A stretch of DNA of 5,997 bases, from contig CAMPIF010000290.1 in NCBI GenBank assembly GCA_946886245.1, positions 1 to 5,997 of the forward strand, written 5' to 3'. The translations under genes were made by a program, and so were the position numbers. Of this stretch, positions 1 to 5,997 are shown piece by piece (positions within the stretch are counted from its first letter, which is position 1; the number at the start of each line of letters is the position of its first letter). The stretch is from Ectopseudomonas composti. Lineage in GTDB: Bacteria; Pseudomonadota; Gammaproteobacteria; Pseudomonadales; Pseudomonadaceae. The notes under the pieces are model-generated. The model saw nothing but the letters and a program-made list of their open reading frames with translations. It made no database searches and was not told the origin of the DNA.

Positions 1-1
1 T

Positions 2-1021
2 GCTGTATTCGATCTGTGGCTGGCCGCCGCGCAAGCGCTTGAAGTGCGCTGCCCCGGAGCTGAAGTTGAGCAGCATGCGGCGTGTGGCCGCCTCTTCGAG
101 GCACAGCCGGGTTAATTGACGATAGAGCCCGGCACGCTGTGGCAGCGCAGTGTCATAGCCGACGATGGGCGCGCTGAGCACGGTGTCGCTGGCGAACCAG
201 CCGACGACCCCATCGATACGACCGCTTTCCGTGCGCAGCACGCGCAGTTCGAGCCAGCCATCACGGTGGCCCTGCTCCAGCCAGGCTGCGCTGTAGTGCG
301 GATTCAGGACGCTGTATTTGTCCAGATAGAGCAAGTCGTAGAGCGCTTCGATACGCTCGAACTCAGCCTGTGTCAGGGTTTCGCCCGTATCCACCTGGTA
401 ACCGCTGCGGCGCAACAGCGTCGCATCGAGCCGGCAATTGTGGTGACGCAGATAAGCGCTGTCGGCGCCCTCGCGGCCATCGAACAGATAGACCTGGCGG
501 CTCGGCACGGCGAGATAGCCGAGTGCATCAAGCCGTTTCAGCAATACGGCGTTGCTGGCCGGGTTGAGCGAGCGAAAGCCGAAGGCATGGCTCGGAAAAC
601 GCTGGCGCAGCTGCACTGTCAGCTCATCCAGGCCCTGGCCTTGCCAGTCCGAGGGATACAGGTTGGTCGACAGCAGCCAGTTGTTGACCTGCACGATGCG
701 ATCGATGCGGGCGCTCCTGAGCAGGTATTCGACGCTCGCGACCAGCGGTTTCAGCAGGTGTGCAAGCAGCCGGCTGGGCAGGCGCTGCAATTCGTCGCGG
801 GCGTAGCCGCTGTAGGCGGTCAGGGGCGAGACCACATAGCAATTGTCGGCCCGCTCGCCGCCGTGGTTGATCGATACCGGCATCTGCCACTGGCCGAGCT
901 CGAGCAACTGCAGTTCGCAGGCCAGGTTGCCGATCCCGCGCTCGGCATGTTCGCGCACGTAACGCGGCGCTGCGCTGTCGCGTTGCGCCAGTTGCGGATC
1001 GTCGGCAACCAGCAGTTTCAT
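2..1021 (-). CDS. GNAT/FemAB-like acyltransferase-like protein, 3' end cut by window edge
   Basis: Reading the minus strand from an ATG at 1021-1019 gives 340 codons with no stop to the left edge, so the C-terminus is missing. The start overlaps the ATP-grasp stop as ATGA, with AGGA 11 nt upstream, so this is the sixth operon member. The protein starts MKLLVADDPQLAQRD. Its middle has LNPASNAVLLKRLDALGY (152-169), and the second half has LYLDKYSVLNPHYSAAWL (231-248), then a strand pair LELRVLR..GRIDGVVGWF (257-276), VGYDTALPQ, and a C-terminal LLNFSSGAAHFKRLRGG (317-333). The late order of strands, a helix and a SSGAAHFKxxRG loop resembles GNAT-fold proteins related to FemAB and BioF2-type acyltransferases, which transfer acyl or aminoacyl groups to amines. 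That assignment is moderate; reality of the gene is much firmer. No signal peptide or membrane segment is seen. A role in acylating or conjugating the operon's product is inferred from position only. Confidence 0.65.
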   Translation of the reverse strand, partial: MKLLVADDPQLAQRDSAAPRYVREHAERGIGNLACELQLLELGQWQMPVSINHGGERADNCYVVSPLTAYSGYARDELQRLPSRLLAHLLKPLVASVEYLLRSARIDRIVQVNNWLLSTNLYPSDWQGQGLDELTVQLRQRFPSHAFGFRSLNPASNAVLLKRLDALGYLAVPSRQVYLFDGREGADSAYLRHHNCRLDATLLRRSGYQVDTGETLTQAEFERIEALYDLLYLDKYSVLNPHYSAAWLEQGHRDGWLELRVLRTESGRIDGVVGWFASDTVLSAPIVGYDTALPQRAGLYRQLTRLCLEEAATRRMLLNFSSGAAHFKRLRGGQPQIEYS

Positions 1022-2172
1022 GATCCTGGTGTTCCTGCGAGTGACTGACCGTCCCACTCGATATCTGCGGTCGAGGCGGCCAGCAGGCCGCGCCGGCGCA
1101 TCAGCGCGCGCATGGCGATCTCGCCAACGCCGAGCAACTGGCCTGCCAGCGGGCCGAGGTCGCCGTCGCGCAGGATCACGTCGCGCGCCGCGCGATAGTC
1201 GCTCCAGAAGGTGCGGCTGGCGAGATGGCGTGGCGCGCCGATCAGCAACATCGCGAGCGCCACCATGCGCGGGGTCGAGCTGGGCAGCAGCGGCTCGCCG
1301 GCCGTGCTCAGGGTGTTCACCAGCGCCCTGGGCTGGTCGTCGAACAGATGGATACCGCTGGTAGCGCGTGGGTTGCATTCAAGGACGTGAAAGTCTCCCT
1401 CGGCATCGGCGATGAAGTCGAAGCCGACCTGGCCGCTATAGCCGGTGGCCTGACCGAAGGCCTCGACGAAGCCCCGCACGGCAGCAGGTTGCGCAGGCTG
1501 GAAGTAGATCCCGGAGCCACGTCCGACGCGATACAGCGGACGGTAACAGGCATGTGCGCGTAGCTGCCCGTCGACCAGCAGGCTGAAGCTGCAGTGTTCG
1601 TCGCCGGCGATGAAGCGCTGGGCTACCCAGGGTTGGTCTGGCGTCGGGTGCAGTGTGCGAACGGTACGCGGGTCGGGACGGATCAGGGTGCGCGAGGCGA
1701 AGCGCGAATAGGCCGGTTTGAACACCCAGTCGCGGCTCTCTGCGGCCAGGGCGAGGCACTCTTCGTGGCGCTGCAGCAGGCGTGTCTCGGGCGCTGCAAC
1801 TTGCCAGCTGCGGGTCATCTCGGCGAAGCGGCCCTTGTGATGCAGGCGGTGCAGCAGCTCGAAGTCGCTGGTCAGCACCCGGCACAGCGGTGTCAGTCGT
1901 GGCAAGCCATGGGCCAGGTAGAAGACCTCCTCACAGGTCGGCAGGAGCAGGTCGATAGCGTCCTGGCGTATGCGCTCGGCCAGTGCGTCGACCCAGGCTT
2001 GCGGGTTGCTGCGTGGCTCCGGCAGGCGCACGAAGCGGTGTACCGCCCGACTCGAGCGAGCCAGGGGCCAGGCCAGTGAGTCGCCAACGCTGACTGTCCA
2101 GCCGCTGGCGGCAAATGCGTGTGCCCATTCCAGGCACGCCGGCGCACGAGCGCCGAGGATCAGTACGTGCAT
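1018..2172 (-). CDS. ATP-grasp domain ligase
   Basis: This is a complete 384-residue protein of the ATP-grasp superfamily, whose members couple ATP to acyl-phosphate formation and attack by an amine, thiol or other nucleophile. An N-terminal Rossmann-like preATP-grasp domain (MHVLILGARAPACLEWAHAF, residues 1-20) is followed by LLLPTCEEVFYL (75-86). The ATP-binding part shows KGRFAEM (113-119), DWVFKPAYSRFASRT (148-162, with Lys152), and WVAQRFIAGDE (182-192). The metal site is VGFDFIADAEGDFHVLECNPR (249-269), with Glu265 and Asn267 as likely Mg ligands. About 100 further residues form a C-terminal tail with several hydrophobic helices and end near DIEWDG (370-375). No transmembrane segment is convincing. 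The ATG has AGAGGG 6 nt upstream and overlaps the previous gene by 13 nt. It could be a carboxylate-amine ligase that joins an amino compound to the product; carbamoyl-phosphate-synthetase-like or biotin-carboxylase-like roles are unlikely because partner domains are absent. Confidence 0.9.
   Translation of the reverse strand: MHVLILGARAPACLEWAHAFAASGWTVSVGDSLAWPLARSSRAVHRFVRLPEPRSNPQAWVDALAERIRQDAIDLLLPTCEEVFYLAHGLPRLTPLCRVLTSDFELLHRLHHKGRFAEMTRSWQVAAPETRLLQRHEECLALAAESRDWVFKPAYSRFASRTLIRPDPRTVRTLHPTPDQPWVAQRFIAGDEHCSFSLLVDGQLRAHACYRPLYRVGRGSGIYFQPAQPAAVRGFVEAFGQATGYSGQVGFDFIADAEGDFHVLECNPRATSGIHLFDDQPRALVNTLSTAGEPLLPSSTPRMVALAMLLIGAPRHLASRTFWSDYRAARDVILRDGDLGPLAGQLLGVGEIAMRALMRRRGLLAASTADIEWDGQSLAGTPGS
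1033..1036 (-). promoter_or_regulatory. Probable weak ribosome binding site of the acyltransferase-like gene
   Basis: AGGA lies 11 nt before the ATG at 1021-1019, a little far; a second AGGA (1024-1027) is too close at 2 nt. Together with the ATGA overlap this suggests re-initiation by ribosomes finishing the ATP-grasp gene. Confidence 0.4.
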
Positions 2173-3515
2173 GGCGTTCCCTCTGGTCTGCGTTGCAGCA
2201 GCAGACGGCGACGCTTGGCGCCGGGTTCATCCGGCATCCAGTCGCTGATGTGCAAGGTCGCGGGCTGCACCTGCTGCTGTTGAAAGAATATCGCCAACGC
2301 TTCGCGCAAGGCTGTTTCGGCTTTGCCGGGTGCTGCGGCCTTCAACTGCAGATGCCAGTCCATGCCATCCTGGTGCAGGCGCCATTGCTCCAGGTTGGCC
2401 TGCGCGGTAGCGATGGCGCGCCGCAGCAGATCCGGGTAGAGCGGACGCAGGCCGCTGCCATCCAGGGCCGGCAGCCAGAATACTTCATCGGCGCGGCCTT
2501 CGATGGCGGCCAGGGTGCGCTCGGCGCGGCCACAGGGGCATGGCGCCGGCGCCAGTTGCAGAATGTCGTTGAGGCGATAGCGAACGATGATCTGCGTGGT
2601 ACGCGAGAAGTCGCTGATCAGCGGCTGGAAGCGCCGCTGCTCCTGGTCCAGCCACTCGGGTTCGATCAGCAGATGGGTTTCGTTCAGGTGCAGGTTGCCC
2701 CGCTCGCAGCTGTAGCCGAGAAAGCCTTCGCTGGCCTGGTAAATCTGCGCCGGGCGGCGGCCGAAGGCGTGCTCGATGCGCTGTGCGTCGTCTTCCTCGA
2801 GGACTTCGGCGACCGATACCAGATGCGCCGGGGCGATGCGCAGGCGCCCGGCCAGATGCGCGTCGGCCAGAGCGCGCAGTACCGTGGCCGGTGCTACCAG
2901 TACATGCGGCTGTTGCTGTTCGAGCGCTTCCAGCGCAGCCTCCAGGCCCAGCAGCAGATCATGGAAGGCGAAGTCGATGCGGCGGCTGGACAGCGTCGTG
3001 TACAGACGGCTGTTGGCGCGCAGGAAGAAGGCGATGCGCAGCGGCTCTCGCCACGGCAGCAGGTGGCCGAGCAGGCGTGTCGGCAAGGTGCGCGCCAGCA
3101 ACGTTCCGGCCCAGCGTTCGCGCTCTTCCCTGCCGACCAGAAAGACGCCGCGATGACCGGACGTGCCGCTGGAAAGGCCGACGGTCAGCTCGCCCAGCTG
3201 GGGGCTGAAATCCCGCGAATGCTCGGCTTGCAGCGCGACGTCCAGAGCGGATTGCAGGTCGATGCCCTGGCTGTTGCAGGCGCTGAACTCGCTCATCAAC
3301 AGCGCCTTGTCCATGCCAGGCCATCGCTCCAGCGGTTGTCCCCGAAAAGCACGCAGGCGCGGCGCCTGTGGTGCGGTTTCGCGCAGAAAGCGCGTCAGCT
3401 GACGCGCCTGCCAGGCCTCCAGGCGGCGCCGGTCGGAGAAGCGCAGCCACCAACGACTGTGGATGAAGCTGATGGCAACGCGCAGCAGGCTGCGCAGTCG
3501 TTCAAGGTCGCGCAT
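2160..3515 (-). CDS. Adenylate-forming enzyme, F390 synthetase / PaaK-like
   Basis: This is a complete 451-residue ANL-superfamily enzyme resembling coenzyme F390 synthetase and phenylacetate-CoA ligase, which activate a carboxylate (or, for F390 synthetase, a phosphate-accepting cofactor) with ATP to an adenylate. Motifs in order are the P-loop LSSGTSGHRG (114-123), IYQASEG (258-264) at the A5 position, VRYRLND (311-317) at the A7 position, CPCGR (326-330), IEGRADE (338-344) at the A8 hinge, and a C-terminal PGAKRRR (431-437) where the catalytic Lys usually lies. The length is close to PaaK. The A7 motif normally reads YRTGD; here Leu-Asn replace Thr-Gly while Asp is kept. The start has AGAGG 6 nt upstream and overlaps the MBL gene by 14 nt. 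In this operon it probably activates a fatty or other organic acid for transfer to CoA, an amine or a lactone-forming hydroxyl. Family is firm; substrate and acceptor are unknown. Confidence 0.9.
   Translation of the reverse strand: MRDLERLRSLLRVAISFIHSRWWLRFSDRRRLEAWQARQLTRFLRETAPQAPRLRAFRGQPLERWPGMDKALLMSEFSACNSQGIDLQSALDVALQAEHSRDFSPQLGELTVGLSSGTSGHRGVFLVGREERERWAGTLLARTLPTRLLGHLLPWREPLRIAFFLRANSRLYTTLSSRRIDFAFHDLLLGLEAALEALEQQQPHVLVAPATVLRALADAHLAGRLRIAPAHLVSVAEVLEEDDAQRIEHAFGRRPAQIYQASEGFLGYSCERGNLHLNETHLLIEPEWLDQEQRRFQPLISDFSRTTQIIVRYRLNDILQLAPAPCPCGRAERTLAAIEGRADEVFWLPALDGSGLRPLYPDLLRRAIATAQANLEQWRLHQDGMDWHLQLKAAAPGKAETALREALAIFFQQQQVQPATLHISDWMPDEPGAKRRRLLLQRRPEGTPCTY
2179..2184 (-). 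promoter_or_regulatory. Ribosome binding site of the ATP-grasp gene
   Basis: AGAGGG, a strong Shine-Dalgarno match, lies 6 nt before the ATG at 2172-2170. It is placed inside the last codons of the adenylate-forming enzyme gene and fixes the ATP-grasp start at the beginning of its Rossmann-like strand. Confidence 0.65.
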
Positions 3516-4356
3516 GGAAAGCCTCTGCAGCCACTTCGCAGTGCGACGGCAGGATCAGCAGCGAGGGTTCGCGCCGGGCCAGTTCGCCGACGGCGGCGAA
3601 AGTCTCGCGATAGGCTCGAACGCTGCTGTTGCTGAACCATTGCGTCGGTGTTGGAGGCAGGCGACCTTCACGACAAGCGGGAAGCGAATAGCAGGCGTCC
3701 GCCACCAGCAGCAGCGGCCGGCCACCTGCATCGGGGATGCACAGGCCGAGCTGGCCGTGGCTGTGTCCGGGGAGTACGACGCCGAGCAGGCTGCCATCGC
3801 CGAACAGGTCGAAACCGTCCCTGAACGGTGCCATCCACGCTGGCAGCGGCCGCTGTGGGCAATGGTCAGCCTGTTCCAGGCGCGCCGAGAAATCATCCGG
3901 CAGCAGGCCCGGCAGGCGCCCCTGCAGCGTGGCCCGCCACCGCTTGCCACGCAGCGCCAGCACATGCTCGCTCTCGGCGCGCAGGGCGATGAAGCGCGCC
4001 TGCGGAAAGTCGCGCAAGCCGGCAACGTGGTCGCCATGATAGTGCGAGACGATCACGGTGGAGATCTGCTCGCAACGAATACCGCGCGTGGCGAGCTGCG
4101 CCGACAGGCACTCTTCGGCAGGTAGATGCACTGGCAGCAGGCTGCCGTAGAGGCGCTCGGGAAACGTGGCGGTGGCCTTGAGAAAATGCGCCGCATAACC
4201 GGTGTCGTAAAGCATCCAGCCGCGCGTCGGGTGGCGCAGCAGGGCGCAGTACGACGGGAAGTCGACCTGCCGCAGCCCTGCCCCGCGCGCGGCCATGCAC
4301 GCCAGGTGACGGCAGCTGCCGACCCGTAGCCAGGCGACTTCGACCGATGCGCTCAT
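3502..4356 (-). CDS. Metallo-beta-lactamase-fold hydrolase (lactonase-like)
   Basis: This is a complete 284-residue member of the metallo-beta-lactamase superfamily with an intact set of metal ligands for a two-metal site. These are SHYHGDH (His105, His107, Asp109, His110), PGHSHGQ (His198), ADACYS (Asp220) and PSHC (His272). The leading strand ends in MLYDTGY (48-54), as in AHL lactonases and related Zn hydrolases. The overall order, with about 88 residues between HxHxDH and the next His, suits hydrolysis of a lactone, thioester or other ester. No convincing signal peptide is seen, so it is probably cytoplasmic. The ATG overlaps the SDR stop as ATGA and has GGAG 8 nt upstream. It sits between a reductase and an adenylate-forming enzyme, so it may release a thioester-bound intermediate or open a lactone product; it could instead give self-protection or quench a signal. 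Substrate is not determinable from the sequence. Confidence 0.92.
   Translation of the reverse strand: MSASVEVAWLRVGSCRHLACMAARGAGLRQVDFPSYCALLRHPTRGWMLYDTGYAAHFLKATATFPERLYGSLLPVHLPAEECLSAQLATRGIRCEQISTVIVSHYHGDHVAGLRDFPQARFIALRAESEHVLALRGKRWRATLQGRLPGLLPDDFSARLEQADHCPQRPLPAWMAPFRDGFDLFGDGSLLGVVLPGHSHGQLGLCIPDAGGRPLLLVADACYSLPACREGRLPPTPTQWFSNSSVRAYRETFAAVGELARREPSLLILPSHCEVAAEAFHARP
3522..3526 (-). promoter_or_regulatory. Ribosome binding site of the adenylate-forming enzyme gene
   Basis: AGAGG lies 6 nt before the ATG at 3515-3513, within the 3' end of the MBL gene. It favours this ATG and the 14-nt overlap over a downstream start. Confidence 0.6.
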
Positions 4357-5351
4357 CTACCCTGCTCCAGCCACCAGGCCGCGTGGCGACGAATGCCTTC
4401 TGCGAGGTCGATCCTGGGCTGCCAGCCAAGCTCGCGGCGAATCGCCGAGGTATCCAGGGTCTGGCTGAAGGCGAGTACGCCGGCGCTGTAGCGGGTCAGC
4501 AGCGGCTCCTCGCCGCTGCGCCAATGCGCGTCGGTTTCGAGCAGGCGGGCGACGGCAGAAACCAGCGGCCAGGGCAGTCGGCGCGTGCGTAGCGGCAGCG
4601 CGAAGGCCGTGGCGACGCGTTCCAGCAGATGGTCGAGACGGATAGGTTCGGCATTGCTGACGTTGTACAGGTTGTAGCGGCCTGGTAGCGGGCGGGTCAG
4701 GCCGAGCCAGGCGGCATCGACCAGATTGTCGATGTAAGTCAGATCGAGTTCGGCACGCCCACCGCGCATCAGTGGAATCGCCCCACGGCGCATCACGCGC
4801 AGCATGCGCGGCATCAGTGTGGCGTCCCACGGGCCGAACACGGCGCGCGGGCGCAGCACCACGGTTGGCGCGACATCGGCTGCACGCAGCAGCGCTTCGG
4901 CCATGCCCTTGGTGTGCGCATAGTGGTTCACCGGGGGCGGCAATGGGTCGTTCTCACGCACGCCGAGTCGATCCTGGAAGTCGAAGTACAGGCTCGGTGT
5001 CGACAGGTGCACCAGGCGCGCGACGCCTTGCGTGCGACAGGCATTGATGACTTCTTCGGTAGAGGCGACGTTGGCGCGCTGAAATGCCTCGGCGCTGCCC
5101 CAGGGCGCCGATAGCGCCGCGCAATGCACCAGAGCGTCGGCGCCCCTGGCCGCCTCTGCCAGCGCGGCACGTGCCTGTGGAGTGCCGTGTTCTATGGGTA
5201 GAAAGCGCATCGCTGCGCGAGCGTGGCGCAGTACTTCGTCAGCGGCGTCACGGTTGCGGCCGCTGAACACCACCTCGCAACCCTCTGCGGCCAGACGCCA
5301 GGCGATATGCCGACCGACGAAGCCGGTGCCTCCGGTGAGCAGAATCTTCAT
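4353..5351 (-). CDS. Extended-SDR NAD(P)-dependent epimerase/reductase (3-beta-HSD/OleD-like)
   Basis: This is a complete 332-residue cytoplasmic oxidoreductase of the NAD-dependent epimerase/dehydratase and 3-beta-hydroxysteroid dehydrogenase group. The N-terminus MKILLTGGTGFVGRHIAWRL carries the TGxxGxxG dinucleotide motif (residues 6-13). VHCAAL (75-80) is the usual strand after the cofactor site, LSTPSLY (116-122) supplies the active-site Ser/Thr region, and the catalytic pair is YAHTK (Tyr144, Lys148). LRPRAVFGPWD (166-176) and DLTYIDNLVDA (203-213) are typical of extended SDRs. Length is normal. The ATG is preceded by GGAG 5 nt upstream and overlaps the stop of the KAS III gene by 4 nt, which fixes the start. 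Placed directly after a condensing enzyme, its likely job is to reduce a beta-keto group on the condensed chain, as OleD does for 2-alkyl-3-ketoalkanoic acids. That role is inference; a nucleotide-sugar epimerase is less likely because no sugar genes are near. Confidence 0.92.
   Translation of the reverse strand: MKILLTGGTGFVGRHIAWRLAAEGCEVVFSGRNRDAADEVLRHARAAMRFLPIEHGTPQARAALAEAARGADALVHCAALSAPWGSAEAFQRANVASTEEVINACRTQGVARLVHLSTPSLYFDFQDRLGVRENDPLPPPVNHYAHTKGMAEALLRAADVAPTVVLRPRAVFGPWDATLMPRMLRVMRRGAIPLMRGGRAELDLTYIDNLVDAAWLGLTRPLPGRYNLYNVSNAEPIRLDHLLERVATAFALPLRTRRLPWPLVSAVARLLETDAHWRSGEEPLLTRYSAGVLAFSQTLDTSAIRRELGWQPRIDLAEGIRRHAAWWLEQGR
4365..4368 (-). promoter_or_regulatory. Ribosome binding site of the MBL gene
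   Basis: GGAG lies 8 nt before the ATG at 4356-4354, inside the SDR coding sequence. It supports the start that overlaps the SDR stop codon by 4 nt. Confidence 0.6.
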
Positions 5352-5997
5352 TCCAGCTCCAGCAGCATGCCACCGAGCGAAAGCCCGGCCCCTGTGCCGA
5401 GCAGCAGCACGCGCTGACCGGCGCGGACACGCCCGTCGCGCAGGCCTATGTCGAGGGCGGTCGGCAGCGATGCGGCGACCTGATTGCCGTAGTCGGCAAA
5501 GATGTCGATCACCTGCTCGGCAGAGAATCCCAGCCGTTTGCGCAGGTGTTGCATCGCCAGATGGCTGGCCTGGTGCGGAATCACTCGGTCGATCTGTGTC
5601 CGCTGCAATCGCGCTTCGTCGAGCAGAGACTGCACAAACCCCGGCAGATGGGTCGAGGCCAGGCGAAAAACCGCTTTGCCCCGCATGGTGAAACGGCTCA
5701 GGGCGGCGAAATGCTCGTCGCCGCGCGAGGGGTGGTGACGCGAGCCGCCTGCCGCAATCTGGCAGAGCTCGGCGCCTTCGGAATAGGTGCGTAGCTGCGC
5801 AGCGAGGATGTTCAGGCGCAGCCCGTCGCCGTCGCGCCCGAGAACCATCGCCGCCGCGCCGTCGCCGAAGATCGCGGCACTGTGCAACTGCTGCCAGTCG
5901 AGCCCGCAGGAGGCAATGTCGGCACAGACCAGCAGCACTCGGCGGTAGCGACCGGCAACCAGTGCCCAGGACAGCTGATCGAGGGCGACGATGAAAC
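5348..5997 (-). CDS. KAS III-like 3-oxoacyl-ACP synthase, 5'-truncated by window edge
   Basis: This is the C-terminal 215 residues of a thiolase-fold condensing enzyme; the frame stays open to the right edge, so the start is outside. KAS III enzymes join an acyl-CoA or acyl-thioester to a malonyl-type extender in the cytoplasm. Visible landmarks, numbered from the first complete codon, are FIVALD (1-6), which in FabH follows the catalytic Cys by three residues, FGDGAAAMVLG (43-53), MRGKAVF (104-110), catalytic His in IPHQAS (139-144), catalytic Asn in YGNQVAASLPTAL (169-181) and a C-terminal GTGAGLSLGGMLLE. The catalytic Cys would lie just outside the window. Against a usual length of about 310-350 residues, some 100-130 are missing. 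The FabH HQANxRI motif is changed to HQASHLA, which argues for a specialised rather than housekeeping enzyme. It is the first gene visible in the operon and overlaps the next by 4 nt (ATGA). OleA-, PqsD- or DarB-like subfamilies are possible; the substrate cannot be read from the sequence. Confidence 0.9.
   Translation of the reverse strand, partial: FIVALDQLSWALVAGRYRRVLLVCADIASCGLDWQQLHSAAIFGDGAAAMVLGRDGDGLRLNILAAQLRTYSEGAELCQIAAGGSRHHPSRGDEHFAALSRFTMRGKAVFRLASTHLPGFVQSLLDEARLQRTQIDRVIPHQASHLAMQHLRKRLGFSAEQVIDIFADYGNQVAASLPTALDIGLRDGRVRAGQRVLLLGTGAGLSLGGMLLELE
5357..5360 (-). promoter_or_regulatory. Ribosome binding site of the SDR gene
   Basis: GGAG lies 5 nt before the ATG at 5351-5349, inside the last codons of the KAS III gene. 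It supports this start and translation coupled to the ATGA overlap. Confidence 0.6.

Noticed and set aside
116..1048. 310-codon open frame on the plus strand
   Set aside because: It lies antisense to the acyltransferase-like gene, which has a coupled start, coherent protein motifs and operon context. The plus-strand product is repetitive in Ala/Gln/Val with no recognisable motif, as expected for a GC-rich shadow.
2115..3635. 506-codon open frame on the plus strand
   Set aside because: It is antisense to the adenylate-forming enzyme, whose P-loop, A5, A7 and A8 motifs are clear. The plus-strand product is Gln/Ala-rich, has no domain and crosses three real gene boundaries.
3463..4125. 220-codon plus-strand open frame, possible divergent gene
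   Set aside because: It runs antisense to the MBL gene, whose metal ligands are all conserved, and has no convincing domain of its own.
2160..5351. Assignment as a bona fide oleBCD locus
   Set aside because: There is no alpha/beta-hydrolase OleB and the ligase resembles F390 synthetase/PaaK rather than OleC, so I kept this only as an analogy and gave no ole gene symbols.
5348..5938. Start of the KAS III gene at GTG 5938
   Set aside because: The frame continues upstream to the window edge with residues typical of the family (FIVALD and onward to YRR), so the GTG is an internal valine and the gene is truncated by the window.
1..5997. Promoters, terminators, tRNAs, insertion sequences, CRISPR or other repeats
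   Set aside because: The genes overlap throughout, leaving no intergenic space. I saw no repeat array, tRNA-like cloverleaf, transposase motif or hairpin followed by a T-run, though small structures inside coding DNA could be missed by eye.

Overview
The window is GC-rich bacterial DNA. Codon choice and protein style suggest a gammaproteobacterium, most likely Pseudomonas or a close relative. That is a judgement from general resemblance, since no 16S or other marker lies here.

The whole window is one strand-uniform gene string on the minus strand, read from right to left. In transcription order it holds: (1) a 3-oxoacyl-ACP synthase III (KAS III)-like condensing enzyme, 5' end cut by the right edge; (2) an extended SDR NAD(P)-dependent epimerase / 3-beta-HSD-like reductase; (3) a metallo-beta-lactamase-fold hydrolase of the lactonase-like type; (4) an adenylate-forming enzyme of the coenzyme F390 synthetase / phenylacetate-CoA ligase type; (5) an ATP-grasp ligase; (6) a probable GNAT/FemAB-like acyltransferase, 3' end cut by the left edge. 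Every junction overlaps, by 4, 4, 14, 13 and 4 nt, three of them as ATGA. There is therefore no intergenic DNA: the promoter must lie right of the window and any terminator left of it.

The set reads as a biosynthetic operon for a small, probably fatty-acyl-derived, molecule. KAS III would make a C-C bond between acyl units, the SDR would reduce a keto group, and the adenylate-forming and ATP-grasp enzymes would activate or join carboxylates. The acyltransferase-like protein would make a further linkage, and the metallo-hydrolase would release, edit or open a product. Three of these roles (condensation, SDR reduction, AMP-forming activation) parallel OleA, OleD and OleC of the olefin/beta-lactone pathway, but an MBL hydrolase takes the place of OleB, and ATP-grasp plus GNAT partners are added. 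No carrier protein, transporter or regulator is visible. The product is unknown from sequence alone.

Long open frames on the plus strand (notably 116-1048 and 2115-3635) are antisense shadows of these genes in GC-rich DNA.
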